Assembly (NCBI RefSeq): GCF_006335145.1
Contig: NZ_VDMN01000007.1
Span: 62,001 to 126,000 of the forward strand
Direction: 5' to 3'
DNA length: 64,000 bases
DNA from: Aliirhizobium smilacinae
GTDB lineage: Bacteria > Pseudomonadota > Alphaproteobacteria > Rhizobiales > Rhizobiaceae
Each line of letters begins with the position of its first letter. The stretch's first letter is position 1. The notes beneath the pieces are model-generated. The model was not told the DNA's origin. It worked only from the letters and a program-made list of their open reading frames with translations, and ran no database searches. This document shows, piece after piece, positions 35,214-42,574 of the stretch. The position numbers and the translations under genes were made by a program.

Positions 35214-35594
35214 TTATCCTACGAACGCAATTTTCAGAACGGCGAAAAGACAGAGCCCACCGATCAGCATTGCAAAAAAAGTATTGAGCATCACGGCCAG
35301 GAATTTCAGGCCTTCGTTATGCACGTAGTCGACGATGATTTCCTGAACGCCGATGCGCATGTGCACGAGACCGGCAATGATCATCAGGCCGAAAAGGACG
35401 GCGATGAGCGGGTTCGACAGAGCAATGACGACATCCTCGTAAGGCGCGCCTGCATAGCGGATCAGGAAGATGATGAAGAAGATGGCGAGCGGCACGAGCG
35501 CCACCGCAGACATCCGCTGCACCCAGAAATGCTCGGTGCCGTCCTTTGCTGATCCGAGACCACGAACCTTGCCGAGGGGAGTACGCATATCCAT
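35214..35594 (-). CDS. sdhD: Succinate dehydrogenase membrane anchor subunit
   Basis: 126 aa with three membrane helices. It anchors SdhAB and helps form the quinone site. WVQRMSAVALVPLAIFFI opens the first helix, and the His in GLVHMRIGVQEIIVDYVH is the likely heme or quinone-site residue. AGGAGG lies before the ATG. It is 12 bases downstream of sdhC. Sequence conservation in SdhD is always low; the operon position makes the call secure. Confidence 0.95.
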   Translation of the reverse strand: MDMRTPLGKVRGLGSAKDGTEHFWVQRMSAVALVPLAIFFIIFLIRYAGAPYEDVVIALSNPLIAVLFGLMIIAGLVHMRIGVQEIIVDYVHNEGLKFLAVMLNTFFAMLIGGLCLFAVLKIAFVG

Positions 35595-35606
35595 GATGTT
35601 TCCTCC

Positions 35607-35996
35607 TCAGATGGCCAGGCCGATGATCCAGACCAGCACGGTCAGACAGATCGATACGACCGGCATGATCAGCGCTACCTTGGTCGCAAAGTGTTTTTCA
35701 AAACCATGTCCCATGTCCCACACGAAGTGGCGGATACCGCCGAGCATGTGGTGGATCAGGGCCCAGGTATAGCCGAACAGGACCAGCAGCCCGATCCAGG
35801 TGCCGAACAGCCAGCTGACCCAGTCGAAATAGGGTTTACCGGAAGCGGCCGCGATCAGCCACCAGGCCAGCAGGATCGTGCCCGCAGCCAGCGCAGCGCC
35901 GGTAATGCGGTGGACGATCGACATGACCATTGTGGGGATTGGCTTGTAGATTTGCAGATGCGGCGACAGAGGCCGATTATTTGTTACATTCGCCAT
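35607..35996 (-). CDS. sdhC: Succinate dehydrogenase cytochrome b556 subunit
   Basis: 129 aa, three membrane helices. The SdhC signature is present: RPLSPHLQIYKP near the N-terminus, SIVHRITGAALAAG in helix 1 and the heme-ligand region LIHHMLGGIRHFVWDMG. The ATG at 35996 is preferred over the adjacent ATG at 35999 because GAGG is then better spaced. It is the first gene of sdhCDAB. The upstream region contains a 9-base inverted repeat that may regulate the operon. Confidence 0.96.
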   Translation of the reverse strand: MANVTNNRPLSPHLQIYKPIPTMVMSIVHRITGAALAAGTILLAWWLIAAASGKPYFDWVSWLFGTWIGLLVLFGYTWALIHHMLGGIRHFVWDMGHGFEKHFATKVALIMPVVSICLTVLVWIIGLAI

Positions 35997-36084
35997 CATT
36001 ACCTCGCGGCGTCGTCTAGCGGGCGGGCGCCCGGCAATACACTATGCCGAGAAAATGTGCATTGCATCATCGGCGTGGTTTAAT

Positions 36085-36118
36085 CTTGGAATTACCTGAC
36101 GACAAGAACAATTCCAAG
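36085..36118. promoter_or_regulatory. Inverted repeat in the sdhCDAB promoter region
   Basis: CTTGGAATT (36085-36093) and AATTCCAAG (36110-36118) form a perfect 9-base dyad with a 16-base spacer, 90-120 bases upstream of sdhC. On the minus strand TTGGAA and TAATTC within the two arms are 17 bases apart, so the dyad may overlap a promoter. A regulator binding the two arms would sit on it. Confidence 0.45.
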
Positions 36119-36239
36119 TGAGCCCGAATTTAATCGATTGGGAATTGCAAGGGGGCAATACCCGGACATATCGCCGCGGCACATTAACCATCAAATCCAA
36201 AGATTTGGTTGCCGTCCGTGCGTTTGCCGCGCGACCATG

Positions 36240-36255
36240 TTAACATCTCGTTAAC
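36240..36255 (+). promoter_or_regulatory. CtrA-type box upstream of a secreted small protein gene
   Basis: TTAACATCTCGTTAAC matches the alphaproteobacterial CtrA consensus TTAA-N7-TTAAC exactly. It lies 20 bases before the ATG at 36276. At this distance it could block or drive a very short-leader promoter. Confidence 0.6.
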
Positions 36256-36275
36256 CACGACCTTCGGAGTTCGCC

Positions 36276-36758
36276 ATGATAGCGAATCGCATGAAACCTG
36301 TTCTTTTCGCAGCTGCACTTGCTGGAGCTTTCGCATCGACGACCCTCGCCCGCGATCCTTCGCCGGATTTCAACAGCAGCAACGGCTTCCATGGCGGCCA
36401 CCATTCAGGCCATGGACATCACGGTCGACCCGAACGGCTGAGGCGCATTTCCGATCAGCACCTTGGCGGCGCCAGCCGCGCGGTTTCGTCGACGCGAAAC
36501 ACCCGTTCGGAGCAGGCGTCCATCCAGACGCTGGGTACCGTCGCCACGGTATCGGGAACCTCGATCATCTACAGCGACGGTTATCGGGAGATCTATCTCG
36601 GCAGATATGCGCCGGAACAGGATAGCAACAGGCTCTCCTATCCCGCGCCCAGGGCAAAGATCATCACGGTGACCGAGGAGCTTGCCAACGGCAATTTCAA
36701 GCCGGTCAACGGCTGTTCTTACGAAATGGGCGTCTGCGTCATCCGCGGAGAGAAGTGA
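36276..36758 (+). CDS. Small secreted protein of unknown function
   Basis: 160 aa. A signal peptide is visible (MKPVLFAAALAGAFASTTLA, cleavage near ARD). Next comes a His/Gly-rich stretch (about 35-48: HGGHHSGHGHHG), which could bind metal, then a region with SSTRNTRSEQASIQTLGTVATVSGTSIIYSDGYREIYLGRYAP split here by its pattern of small polar residues. The C-terminal part has two cysteines (CSYEMGVC) five residues apart. The start at 36276 follows CGGAG; a second ATG at 36291 gives a cleaner signal peptide. I do not recognise the family. An exact CtrA-type box precedes it. Confidence 0.7.
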   Translation: MIANRMKPVLFAAALAGAFASTTLARDPSPDFNSSNGFHGGHHSGHGHHGRPERLRRISDQHLGGASRAVSSTRNTRSEQASIQTLGTVATVSGTSIIYSDGYREIYLGRYAPEQDSNRLSYPAPRAKIITVTEELANGNFKPVNGCSYEMGVCVIRGEK

Positions 36759-36770
36759 ACCTCGGTCACG

Positions 36771-37157
36771 TCACGACAGCTGCGCTTCGATGGCAGCCTT
36801 GTCGATGACGGACCAGACCTGGACAATCCGCCCGTTCGAAAACCGATAGAAGACATTTTCGCAAAACCGGACGCGGAGGCCGTTGACGGGCAGTCCGAAC
36901 AGATCGCCCGTAGGCGTGCAATCGAACAACAATCTGGCTGCAAGGTGCGGCGCCTCGACGACAAGAAAGTCGATGCTGAAGCGAAGATCCGGAATGGCGC
37001 GAAAATCGCCCACCAGCATCGCATGATAGCCATCTAGGCCGATCCGGCGATCATTGTGAATGACGTCGGCACCGACGAAGTCCCCCAACCGCGTCCAGTC
37101 CTGCCGGTTCAGGCAATCGATATAACCGCGATAGAGTTCGGACAGGTCTTCAGTCAT
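36771..37157 (-). CDS. NTF2-like / SnoaL-like ester cyclase family protein
   Basis: 128 aa. The alpha+beta cone fold is suggested by YRGYIDCLNRQDWTRLGDFV, HNDRRIGLDGYHAMLVGDF and ENVFYRFSNGRIVQVWSVID, the usual SnoaL-like ending. Members range from polyketide cyclases to binding proteins; function here is not predictable. AGGACCC precedes the ATG. It is the last gene of a compact minus-strand run (YciI, EVE, methyltransferase, this gene) with gaps of eight to nine bases. Confidence 0.75.
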   Translation of the reverse strand: MTEDLSELYRGYIDCLNRQDWTRLGDFVGADVIHNDRRIGLDGYHAMLVGDFRAIPDLRFSIDFLVVEAPHLAARLLFDCTPTGDLFGLPVNGLRVRFCENVFYRFSNGRIVQVWSVIDKAAIEAQLS

Positions 37158-37165
37158 CTTGGGTC

Positions 37166-37858
37166 CTAAAGGCTTAGATGAGAACGACTCTCATGCTTGC
37201 CGGTTCCCGACATCGGGAGAAACCGCCACACTGTCGTTTTCTTGACTTCGCTGTCCTCCAGCGCCCGCGTCACCGGCACTTCATAGGCTGCCAGCCGCTG
37301 CAGCCGTTCCTTGGGCAAGTAGCTGCGCCCCGGATCACCCACCAGCACAAGCTTGCCCTCGCACGCAAGCTGCGTGAACCACGGCACCAGCGCGGCGGCG
37401 AAATCCCGGTCGTAAAACACGTCCCCTGCCAGAACGACGTCGGAATCGACCATCAACCCGATCTGATTCTCTCCGGTAAAGCCGATTTCGACGCCGTTCT
37501 CGGCCGCATTAAGCGCCACCGCCGTCTTGGTCCACGGGTCGATATCAGCCGCCAGGACATGCGCCGCCCCGGCAAGCTTAGCAGCGATCGCCACCAGCCC
37601 GGACCCGCTGGCAAAATCCAGCACCCGTTTGCCTTCTATCATCTGAGGATGGTCGAGAATGTAACGGGCAAGCCCTTGCCCGCCGGCCCAGGCAAACGCC
37701 CAGAACGGTGGCGGAAGGCCGATCTTCTCCAGATCTTCCTCCGTCTTCAGCCACAGATCATGCGCCTCTGTTGCCAGATGCAGCACGATCTCCGGCACAT
37801 GCGGCGGCCGCATCAGCTCGGTGTTGTCGAGGATGAAGGCCTTCGGATCGGTCTTCAC
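37166..37858 (-). CDS. Class I SAM methyltransferase, ETF-beta lysine methyltransferase (METTL20)-like
   Basis: 230 aa. The SAM-binding motif I is LDFASGSGLVAIAAKLAGA, the acidic loop ADIDPW follows, and the post-II motif is GDVFYD, as in the seven-beta-strand protein lysine methyltransferases that modify ETF-beta. The N-terminus (FILDNTELMRPPHVPEIVLHLA, with PPPFWAFAWAGGQGLARYI) is shared with the bacterial METTL20 group. Such genes are often misnamed as ribosomal L11 methyltransferases. The start is GTG, nine bases after the EVE gene. No ETF genes are in the window. Confidence 0.75.
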   Translation of the reverse strand: MKTDPKAFILDNTELMRPPHVPEIVLHLATEAHDLWLKTEEDLEKIGLPPPFWAFAWAGGQGLARYILDHPQMIEGKRVLDFASGSGLVAIAAKLAGAAHVLAADIDPWTKTAVALNAAENGVEIGFTGENQIGLMVDSDVVLAGDVFYDRDFAAALVPWFTQLACEGKLVLVGDPGRSYLPKERLQRLAAYEVPVTRALEDSEVKKTTVWRFLPMSGTGKHESRSHLSL

Positions 37859-37867
37859 ATCATCAAC

Positions 37868-38320
37868 TCAGGCGGGCGATTGAGGCGGCGATTGAGGCGG
37901 ATTGTCGAGGCCGCCGAGCCGGCAGATCTCGAAATATTCCTCGTCCGTTACCGGCTGCACCGAAAGCCGCATCGAGGTAACGAGCGCCATCTTCTCGAAT
38001 TTCGGGTTGGCCTTGACGTCCTTCAGCGTGATCGGCTTCGGCATGTCGATGACGGCGCGGATATCGACGCAATCCCATTTGGGATCGCCCTTGGCCGAAC
38101 TATCCGGATGAGACAGCGCACAGACCTCGACAATGCCGACGATCTCAAGCCCTTCGTTCGAATGGTAGAAGAAGCCCTTGTCGCCGATCTTCATCGCCCG
38201 CATGTTGTTGCGAGCCAGGTAGTTGCGAACCCCTGTCCATTCCTCGCCGACATCACCCTTTGCCTTCTGCTGCTCCCAGGACCAGACATTCGGCTCGGAC
38301 TTGTAAAGCCAATACGCCAT
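37868..38320 (-). CDS. EVE domain-containing protein
   Basis: 150 aa, essentially a single EVE (PUA-like) domain: YWLYKSEPNVWSWEQQ, WTGVRNYLARNNMRAMKIGDKGFFYHS and VDIRAVIDMPKPITL. EVE domains bind modified cytosines in nucleic acids in studied cases. The C-terminal tail is short and Pro/Gln-rich (PPQSPPQSPA). GAGGCGATAG precedes the ATG. It is linked to YciI (gap of eight bases) and the methyltransferase. The physiological ligand is unknown. Confidence 0.9.
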   Translation of the reverse strand: MAYWLYKSEPNVWSWEQQKAKGDVGEEWTGVRNYLARNNMRAMKIGDKGFFYHSNEGLEIVGIVEVCALSHPDSSAKGDPKWDCVDIRAVIDMPKPITLKDVKANPKFEKMALVTSMRLSVQPVTDEEYFEICRLGGLDNPPQSPPQSPA

Positions 38321-38328
38321 CTATCGCC

Positions 38329-38631
38329 TCACTTCGGCTCAGTGGCGGGGTTGTTGAACACCCAGTTCCAGGCCTTCACCTCAACCTTTTCGAACAGGCC
38401 GGCGAGGTAATAGGGATCAGCTTCGGCGATCGTCCGGGCTGCGGCGATATCGGCGGCTTCGACCACGACCAGGCTACCGTTCGGCTTGCCGTCATCGTCG
38501 AGGAAGGGGCCGGCGAATTTAAGCGCACCTTCGGCATTGAGCTTGTTGAGGTGCTCCAGATGCGTCGGGCGGGTATCCATGCGGACCTGAAGATGTCCAG
38601 GCTTGTCGGTGCAGAGAAAGGCAAACAGCAT
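38329..38631 (-). CDS. YciI family protein
   Basis: 100 aa. The YciI fold (dimeric ferredoxin-like) is indicated by the central RPTHLEHLNKLNAEGALKFAGPFLDDDGKPNGSLVV and AEADPYYLAGLFEKVEVKAWNWVF segments, with the conserved H and D of a putative active site. Characterised relatives are few; some act as dehydrochlorinases or in chlorinated-aromatic pathways. GAGGAG lies before the ATG. It sits 59 bases after gpsA in the tsaD-gpsA run. Confidence 0.9.
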   Translation of the reverse strand: MLFAFLCTDKPGHLQVRMDTRPTHLEHLNKLNAEGALKFAGPFLDDDGKPNGSLVVVEAADIAAARTIAEADPYYLAGLFEKVEVKAWNWVFNNPATEPK

Positions 38632-38690
38632 TCGGGTTCTCCTCAGGGGTAAAACAATTCCGGGATCGGAACTGCGTGAAATCAGGTTTG

Positions 38691-39674
38691 TTATTCCGCC
38701 TTGATCGGTCGGGTCATCAGCTGTTCCATCGCGGTCATCACGTCCAGCCGGCCGTCGATAATTGCTGCGACGGCATCGGTGATCGGCAGATCCACGGAAA
38801 ATTTCCGCCCGAGCCGGGCCGCGACGGATGCGGCAAAAGCCCCCTCGACAAGCGGGCCGCCGGTAGTTTGCGCAGGCTCGCCCTTACCGATCGAAATGCC
38901 GAAATTGAGGTTGCGCGACTGGTGGCTGGTGCCGGTCAGCACCAGATCGCCGAGACCGGAAAGGCCGCGGACCGTATCGGCATTGCCGCCCATCGCCTCG
39001 ACCAGCCGCGACATTTCGGCCAAGCCTCGGGAGATCAGCGCCGCACGGGCGGATTCACCAAGCCCCGCGCCTTCGACGATACCGCAGGCAATCGCCAACA
39101 CGTTCTTCAGCGCACCGCCAAGCTGTACGCCGATGACATCGGGCGATGCGTAAAGCCGGAAGCTTCGGCCGGAAAGCACCTGTGCAAGCCTTTCGGCAAG
39201 AACCGGATCCTGAGCGCCAAGCGACATTGCCGTGGGCAGGCCGCGGGCAATGTCGGACGCAAAACCCGGACCGGACAACACCGCCAATGGCGTTTTCGGC
39301 AGTTCTGCCGATACGACATCTGTCAAAAGCCGCTCGGCCCGATCGAGCCCCTTGGCACAGATGACGACGGCAGCATCCTGCGAAAGATAAGGCCCGTAAT
39401 GACGCGCCGCATCGAGCTGCGCCCGCGACGGCATGGCGAAGAGCACGACATTGGCTTCCGCAACCGCGTCCGGCTCAGCCGAAAATTGCAGAGAGTCCGG
39501 CAAGGGAACGCCGGGCAGCGCCGCATCATGCATACGGTCGTCGCGCAGATCGGCCATCAGGTTCGGTTGGCGCCCGACCAGCGTTACCGGGTGACGTCCC
39601 TCCAGCGCAAACACCGTCGCAAGCGCGGTGCCGAATGCGCCAGAACCGACCACCGCGATCCGCTCACTGCTCAT
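38691..39674 (-). CDS. gpsA: Glycerol-3-phosphate dehydrogenase [NAD(P)+]
   Basis: 327 aa. It reduces dihydroxyacetone phosphate to sn-glycerol 3-phosphate, the entry to phospholipid synthesis. GSGAFGTALA binds NAD(P), and the catalytic Lys lies in GGALKNVLAIACGIVEG. GNADTVRGLSGLGDLVLT is the C-terminal substrate domain signature. The start overlaps the tsaD stop by four bases (ATGA), indicating translational coupling. The tsaD-gpsA pairing is common in alphaproteobacteria. Confidence 0.97.
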   Translation of the reverse strand: MSSERIAVVGSGAFGTALATVFALEGRHPVTLVGRQPNLMADLRDDRMHDAALPGVPLPDSLQFSAEPDAVAEANVVLFAMPSRAQLDAARHYGPYLSQDAAVVICAKGLDRAERLLTDVVSAELPKTPLAVLSGPGFASDIARGLPTAMSLGAQDPVLAERLAQVLSGRSFRLYASPDVIGVQLGGALKNVLAIACGIVEGAGLGESARAALISRGLAEMSRLVEAMGGNADTVRGLSGLGDLVLTGTSHQSRNLNFGISIGKGEPAQTTGGPLVEGAFAASVAARLGRKFSVDLPITDAVAAIIDGRLDVMTAMEQLMTRPIKAE

Positions 39675-40768
39675 GCCTTTGCCCCTCTTTTGCCGGATCC
39701 GAGCAAGGTCTTGGCATCCTTATCGAGCGGCCAGCGCGAGCGCGGCGCCACATTGAGATCGTCGACGGGAAATTCTTCGGCCATTCTTTCAAGCCCGGCC
39801 CAGGCGATCATCGCCGCATTGTCGGTGCAGAGCCGAAGCGGCGGCGCAATGAAGCGAAAACCGTTTTCGATGCAGAGCGCCTGCAGCGTGCGCCGAATTT
39901 CCTGATTGGCCGCGACACCGCCCGCAACGACCAGCGCCGGATCGGTTTCGAGACCGGAAAACTCCTGTTTGAAACGGGCAAGTCCACGCCCGATTCGATC
40001 CCGGAGCGTGCGGGAAACGGCCTTTTGGAAAGAGGCACAGATATCGGCGATATCTTGCTCTGTGAGCGGCGCGATCTCTGTCGCGGCCTGCCTGACGGCG
40101 GTCTTCAACCCGGAAAAGGAAAAATCGAGCCGCGCTTCGCCGACCAGCGGACGCGGCAGGGAGAACCGGTCCGGGTTACCGGAAAGCGCTGCTTTCTCCA
40201 CAGCCGGACCACCAGGATAGGGCAGGCCAAGCAGCTTTGCCGTCTTGTCGAAGGCCTCGCCCAGCGCATCGTCGATCGTCGTGCCCCAGCGCTCGTATTC
40301 GCCGACGCCACGCACAAGAATGAGCTGTGTATGCCCACCGGAAACCAGAAGCATCAGATAGGGGAAGGAAAGCCCGTCCGTCATCCGCGCCGTCAGCGCA
40401 TGACCTTCGAGATGGTTGATCGCCATCAGCGGCTTGCCGGAGACGCGGGCGATCGCCTTTGCCGTCATCAGCCCGACCAGCAGCCCGCCGATCAGGCCGG
40501 GGCCGGAGGTCGCAGCAATCGCGTCTACATCGTCGAGCGTCACGTCTGCACGACGCAGCGCTTCCTCGACCAGTTCGTCCAGCGCCTCGACATGCGCACG
40601 GGCCGCGATTTCCGGCACGACGCCGCCATAGGCCGAGTGTTCGTCGAGCTGTGACAGGACCACGTCGGACAGAATTTCGCCGCGCCCGTCCTCATGGCGT
40701 GCAACGACCGCAGCAGCGGTCTCGTCGCAGCTTGTTTCGATGCCGAGGATGCGGAGAAATTGGGCCAT
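39671..40768 (-). CDS. tsaD: tRNA N6-threonylcarbamoyladenosine transferase subunit TsaD
   Basis: 365 aa. TsaD transfers the threonylcarbamoyl group to A37 of ANN-decoding tRNAs. The ASKHA fold shows GIETSCDETAAAVV at the N-terminus, the metal-binding NHLEGHALTAR (two His) and the SGGHTQLI and GGVAANQEIR segments. The ATG at 40768 (MAQFLRILGIE) follows GAGAGG; the in-frame ATG at 40783 is less likely. It is divergent from hemC with a 71-base gap. Confidence 0.97.
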   Translation of the reverse strand: MAQFLRILGIETSCDETAAAVVARHEDGRGEILSDVVLSQLDEHSAYGGVVPEIAARAHVEALDELVEEALRRADVTLDDVDAIAATSGPGLIGGLLVGLMTAKAIARVSGKPLMAINHLEGHALTARMTDGLSFPYLMLLVSGGHTQLILVRGVGEYERWGTTIDDALGEAFDKTAKLLGLPYPGGPAVEKAALSGNPDRFSLPRPLVGEARLDFSFSGLKTAVRQAATEIAPLTEQDIADICASFQKAVSRTLRDRIGRGLARFKQEFSGLETDPALVVAGGVAANQEIRRTLQALCIENGFRFIAPPLRLCTDNAAMIAWAGLERMAEEFPVDDLNVAPRSRWPLDKDAKTLLGSGKRGAKA

Positions 40769-40839
40769 AGACCTCTCGTTCATTGCGATGCCGGATGATC
40801 CGGTTTACGAGAGCTTCCGGTAACAACGGAATGAGACGG

Positions 40840-41769
40840 ATGCAAACAAAACCTTTCCGGATCGGTACGCGCGGCAGCCCGCTGGCGCTGGCGCAGGCCC
40901 ATGAAACGCGGACGCGGCTGATGGCAGCCCACGGCCTGCCGGAAGAGATGTTCGAGATCGTCGTGCTGTCGACCACCGGTGACCGGATCACCGACCGGTC
41001 GCTGAGCGAAATCGGCGGCAAGGGCCTGTTCACTCAGGAGCTGGAAGAACAGCTGCAATCCGGCGAACTCGATATCGCCGTGCATTCGTCGAAAGACATG
41101 CCGACCAAGCTGCCGGAAGGATTGCATATTGCGGCTTATCTGCCGCGCGAAGATTTTCGCGACGCCTTTATCGGCCGCACGGCCTCGACGCTCACCGCCC
41201 TGCCCGATGGTGCGATCGTCGGCACGGCGTCGCTGCGACGTCAGGCGCTCATCCGCCGTCTTCGCCCGGATATCCAGCTGACGATCTTCCGTGGCTCTGT
41301 CGGCACGCGGCTGCGCAAGCTGGACGAAGGCCAGGTGGATGCAACCCTGCTCGCCTATGCCGGCCTGAAGCGGTTGTCGATGGAAGACGTCGTCACCGAA
41401 CTTCTCGATCCGACCGATTTCCCCCCGGCACCGGCCCAGGGCGCGATCTGCGTCGAAAGCCGCATCGGTGATCCGCGCACCGATGCCCTCATCGCCCCGA
41501 TCAACGACATACCGACCTACGATGCGGTAAGCTGCGAACGCGCATTTCTCGCCGCGCTCGATGGTTCCTGTCGTACGCCGATCGGCGGTTTCGCGATCTG
41601 TGACGGAGAAAATCTCAAATTCTCCGGCCTGATCCTGACGCCCGACGGTCGGCGCGAACATGCAATCGAAGTCGAGGGCAAGCGGGCAGATGCGGAAGCA
41701 CTTGGCCTTCGTGCAGGTGAAGCCGTCCGTGCCGCCGCCGGCACCGACTTCTTCGACAGCTGGAACTGA
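40840..41769 (+). CDS. hemC: Hydroxymethylbilane synthase (porphobilinogen deaminase)
   Basis: 309 aa, the normal length. It polymerises four porphobilinogens into hydroxymethylbilane on a dipyrromethane cofactor. The N-terminus FRIGTRGSPLALAQA, the catalytic Asp region HSSKDMPTKLP and the Arg-rich SLRRQALIRRL are intact, with the cofactor Cys in LDGSCRTPIGG. The start at 40840 (MQTKPFRIG) matches relatives; an ATG at 40831 is an alternative. First gene of hemC-hemD-Mic60-hemY. Confidence 0.97.
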   Translation: MQTKPFRIGTRGSPLALAQAHETRTRLMAAHGLPEEMFEIVVLSTTGDRITDRSLSEIGGKGLFTQELEEQLQSGELDIAVHSSKDMPTKLPEGLHIAAYLPREDFRDAFIGRTASTLTALPDGAIVGTASLRRQALIRRLRPDIQLTIFRGSVGTRLRKLDEGQVDATLLAYAGLKRLSMEDVVTELLDPTDFPPAPAQGAICVESRIGDPRTDALIAPINDIPTYDAVSCERAFLAALDGSCRTPIGGFAICDGENLKFSGLILTPDGRREHAIEVEGKRADAEALGLRAGEAVRAAAGTDFFDSWN

Positions 41770-41772
41770 GCC

Positions 41773-42483
41773 TTGCGGGTCGTCGTCACCCGCCCGGAAA
41801 TCTCAGCCGACAAAACGGCCGAGCGGCTGAAGGTTATGGGCCATGAACCCATGCTTCTGCCGCTCAGCAAGGCGATCCATAAGCCGCAAGACGCCATGGA
41901 TGCGCTGGCATCGCCTCACTCCGCCCTCGTCATGACCAGCGCCGAAGCCGTGCGAACACTCGCCGGCATCGATCCTCCTTTGGATGCCGATTTCGGCCTC
42001 CCCCTTTTTGCCGTCGGCGAGAAAACCGCAGCGGCAGCAAGATCGGTGGGCTTTCGCAACGTCCATGTCGGTTCCGGTGACGGCGACAGCCTTGCCGATC
42101 TGATCGCCTCACGACTCGAAAAGCCGGACCTTCCGCTGCTCTATCTCGCAGGCAAACCGCGCGCCGGATCGCTCGAAAGCCGGCTCGAACAAAACGACAT
42201 GCCGGTCCGCGTCGCGGAAATCTACGAAATGATCGCGATCGACTACTCTCCCGACGATATCGTGGAAAGGCTGGGCACTCCCCCGGCACAGGCAGTGCTT
42301 CTCTATTCGCGAGAAAACGCTATCCGGTTTTTCGACCTGGCGGCACGACATCCGCTTCATTTGTCCGAAATAAAATTTCTTTGCATCAGCCAACGCACGG
42401 CCGACGCCGTGCCCGCGGCATTTCGCGCTCATCTCAGGATCGCCGAAACTCCGGACGAAATCGCTCTGTTGGCGCTTCTTTAA
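41773..42483 (+). CDS. hemD: Uroporphyrinogen-III synthase
   Basis: 236 aa. It closes and inverts ring D to give uroporphyrinogen III. The start is TTG, three bases after the hemC stop. It gives the expected beginning (RVVVTRPEISADKTAERL), and no later ATG would keep it. Conserved but weak family marks are SAEAVRTL, FAVGEKTAAAARSVGF, LYLAGKPRAGSLE and LYSRENAIRFF. HemD is highly divergent, so context with hemC is a main argument. Confidence 0.93.
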   Translation: MRVVVTRPEISADKTAERLKVMGHEPMLLPLSKAIHKPQDAMDALASPHSALVMTSAEAVRTLAGIDPPLDADFGLPLFAVGEKTAAAARSVGFRNVHVGSGDGDSLADLIASRLEKPDLPLLYLAGKPRAGSLESRLEQNDMPVRVAEIYEMIAIDYSPDDIVERLGTPPAQAVLLYSRENAIRFFDLAARHPLHLSEIKFLCISQRTADAVPAAFRAHLRIAETPDEIALLALL

Positions 42484-42574
42484 CCTGCTCCTGATCCAAA
42501 TTCAGGCTGCGCCCCTTTCCTTAACCGGGGGCACCGACTAGGTTTTAGTGAACGCAGGCAGAAAAGAGGTCGAG

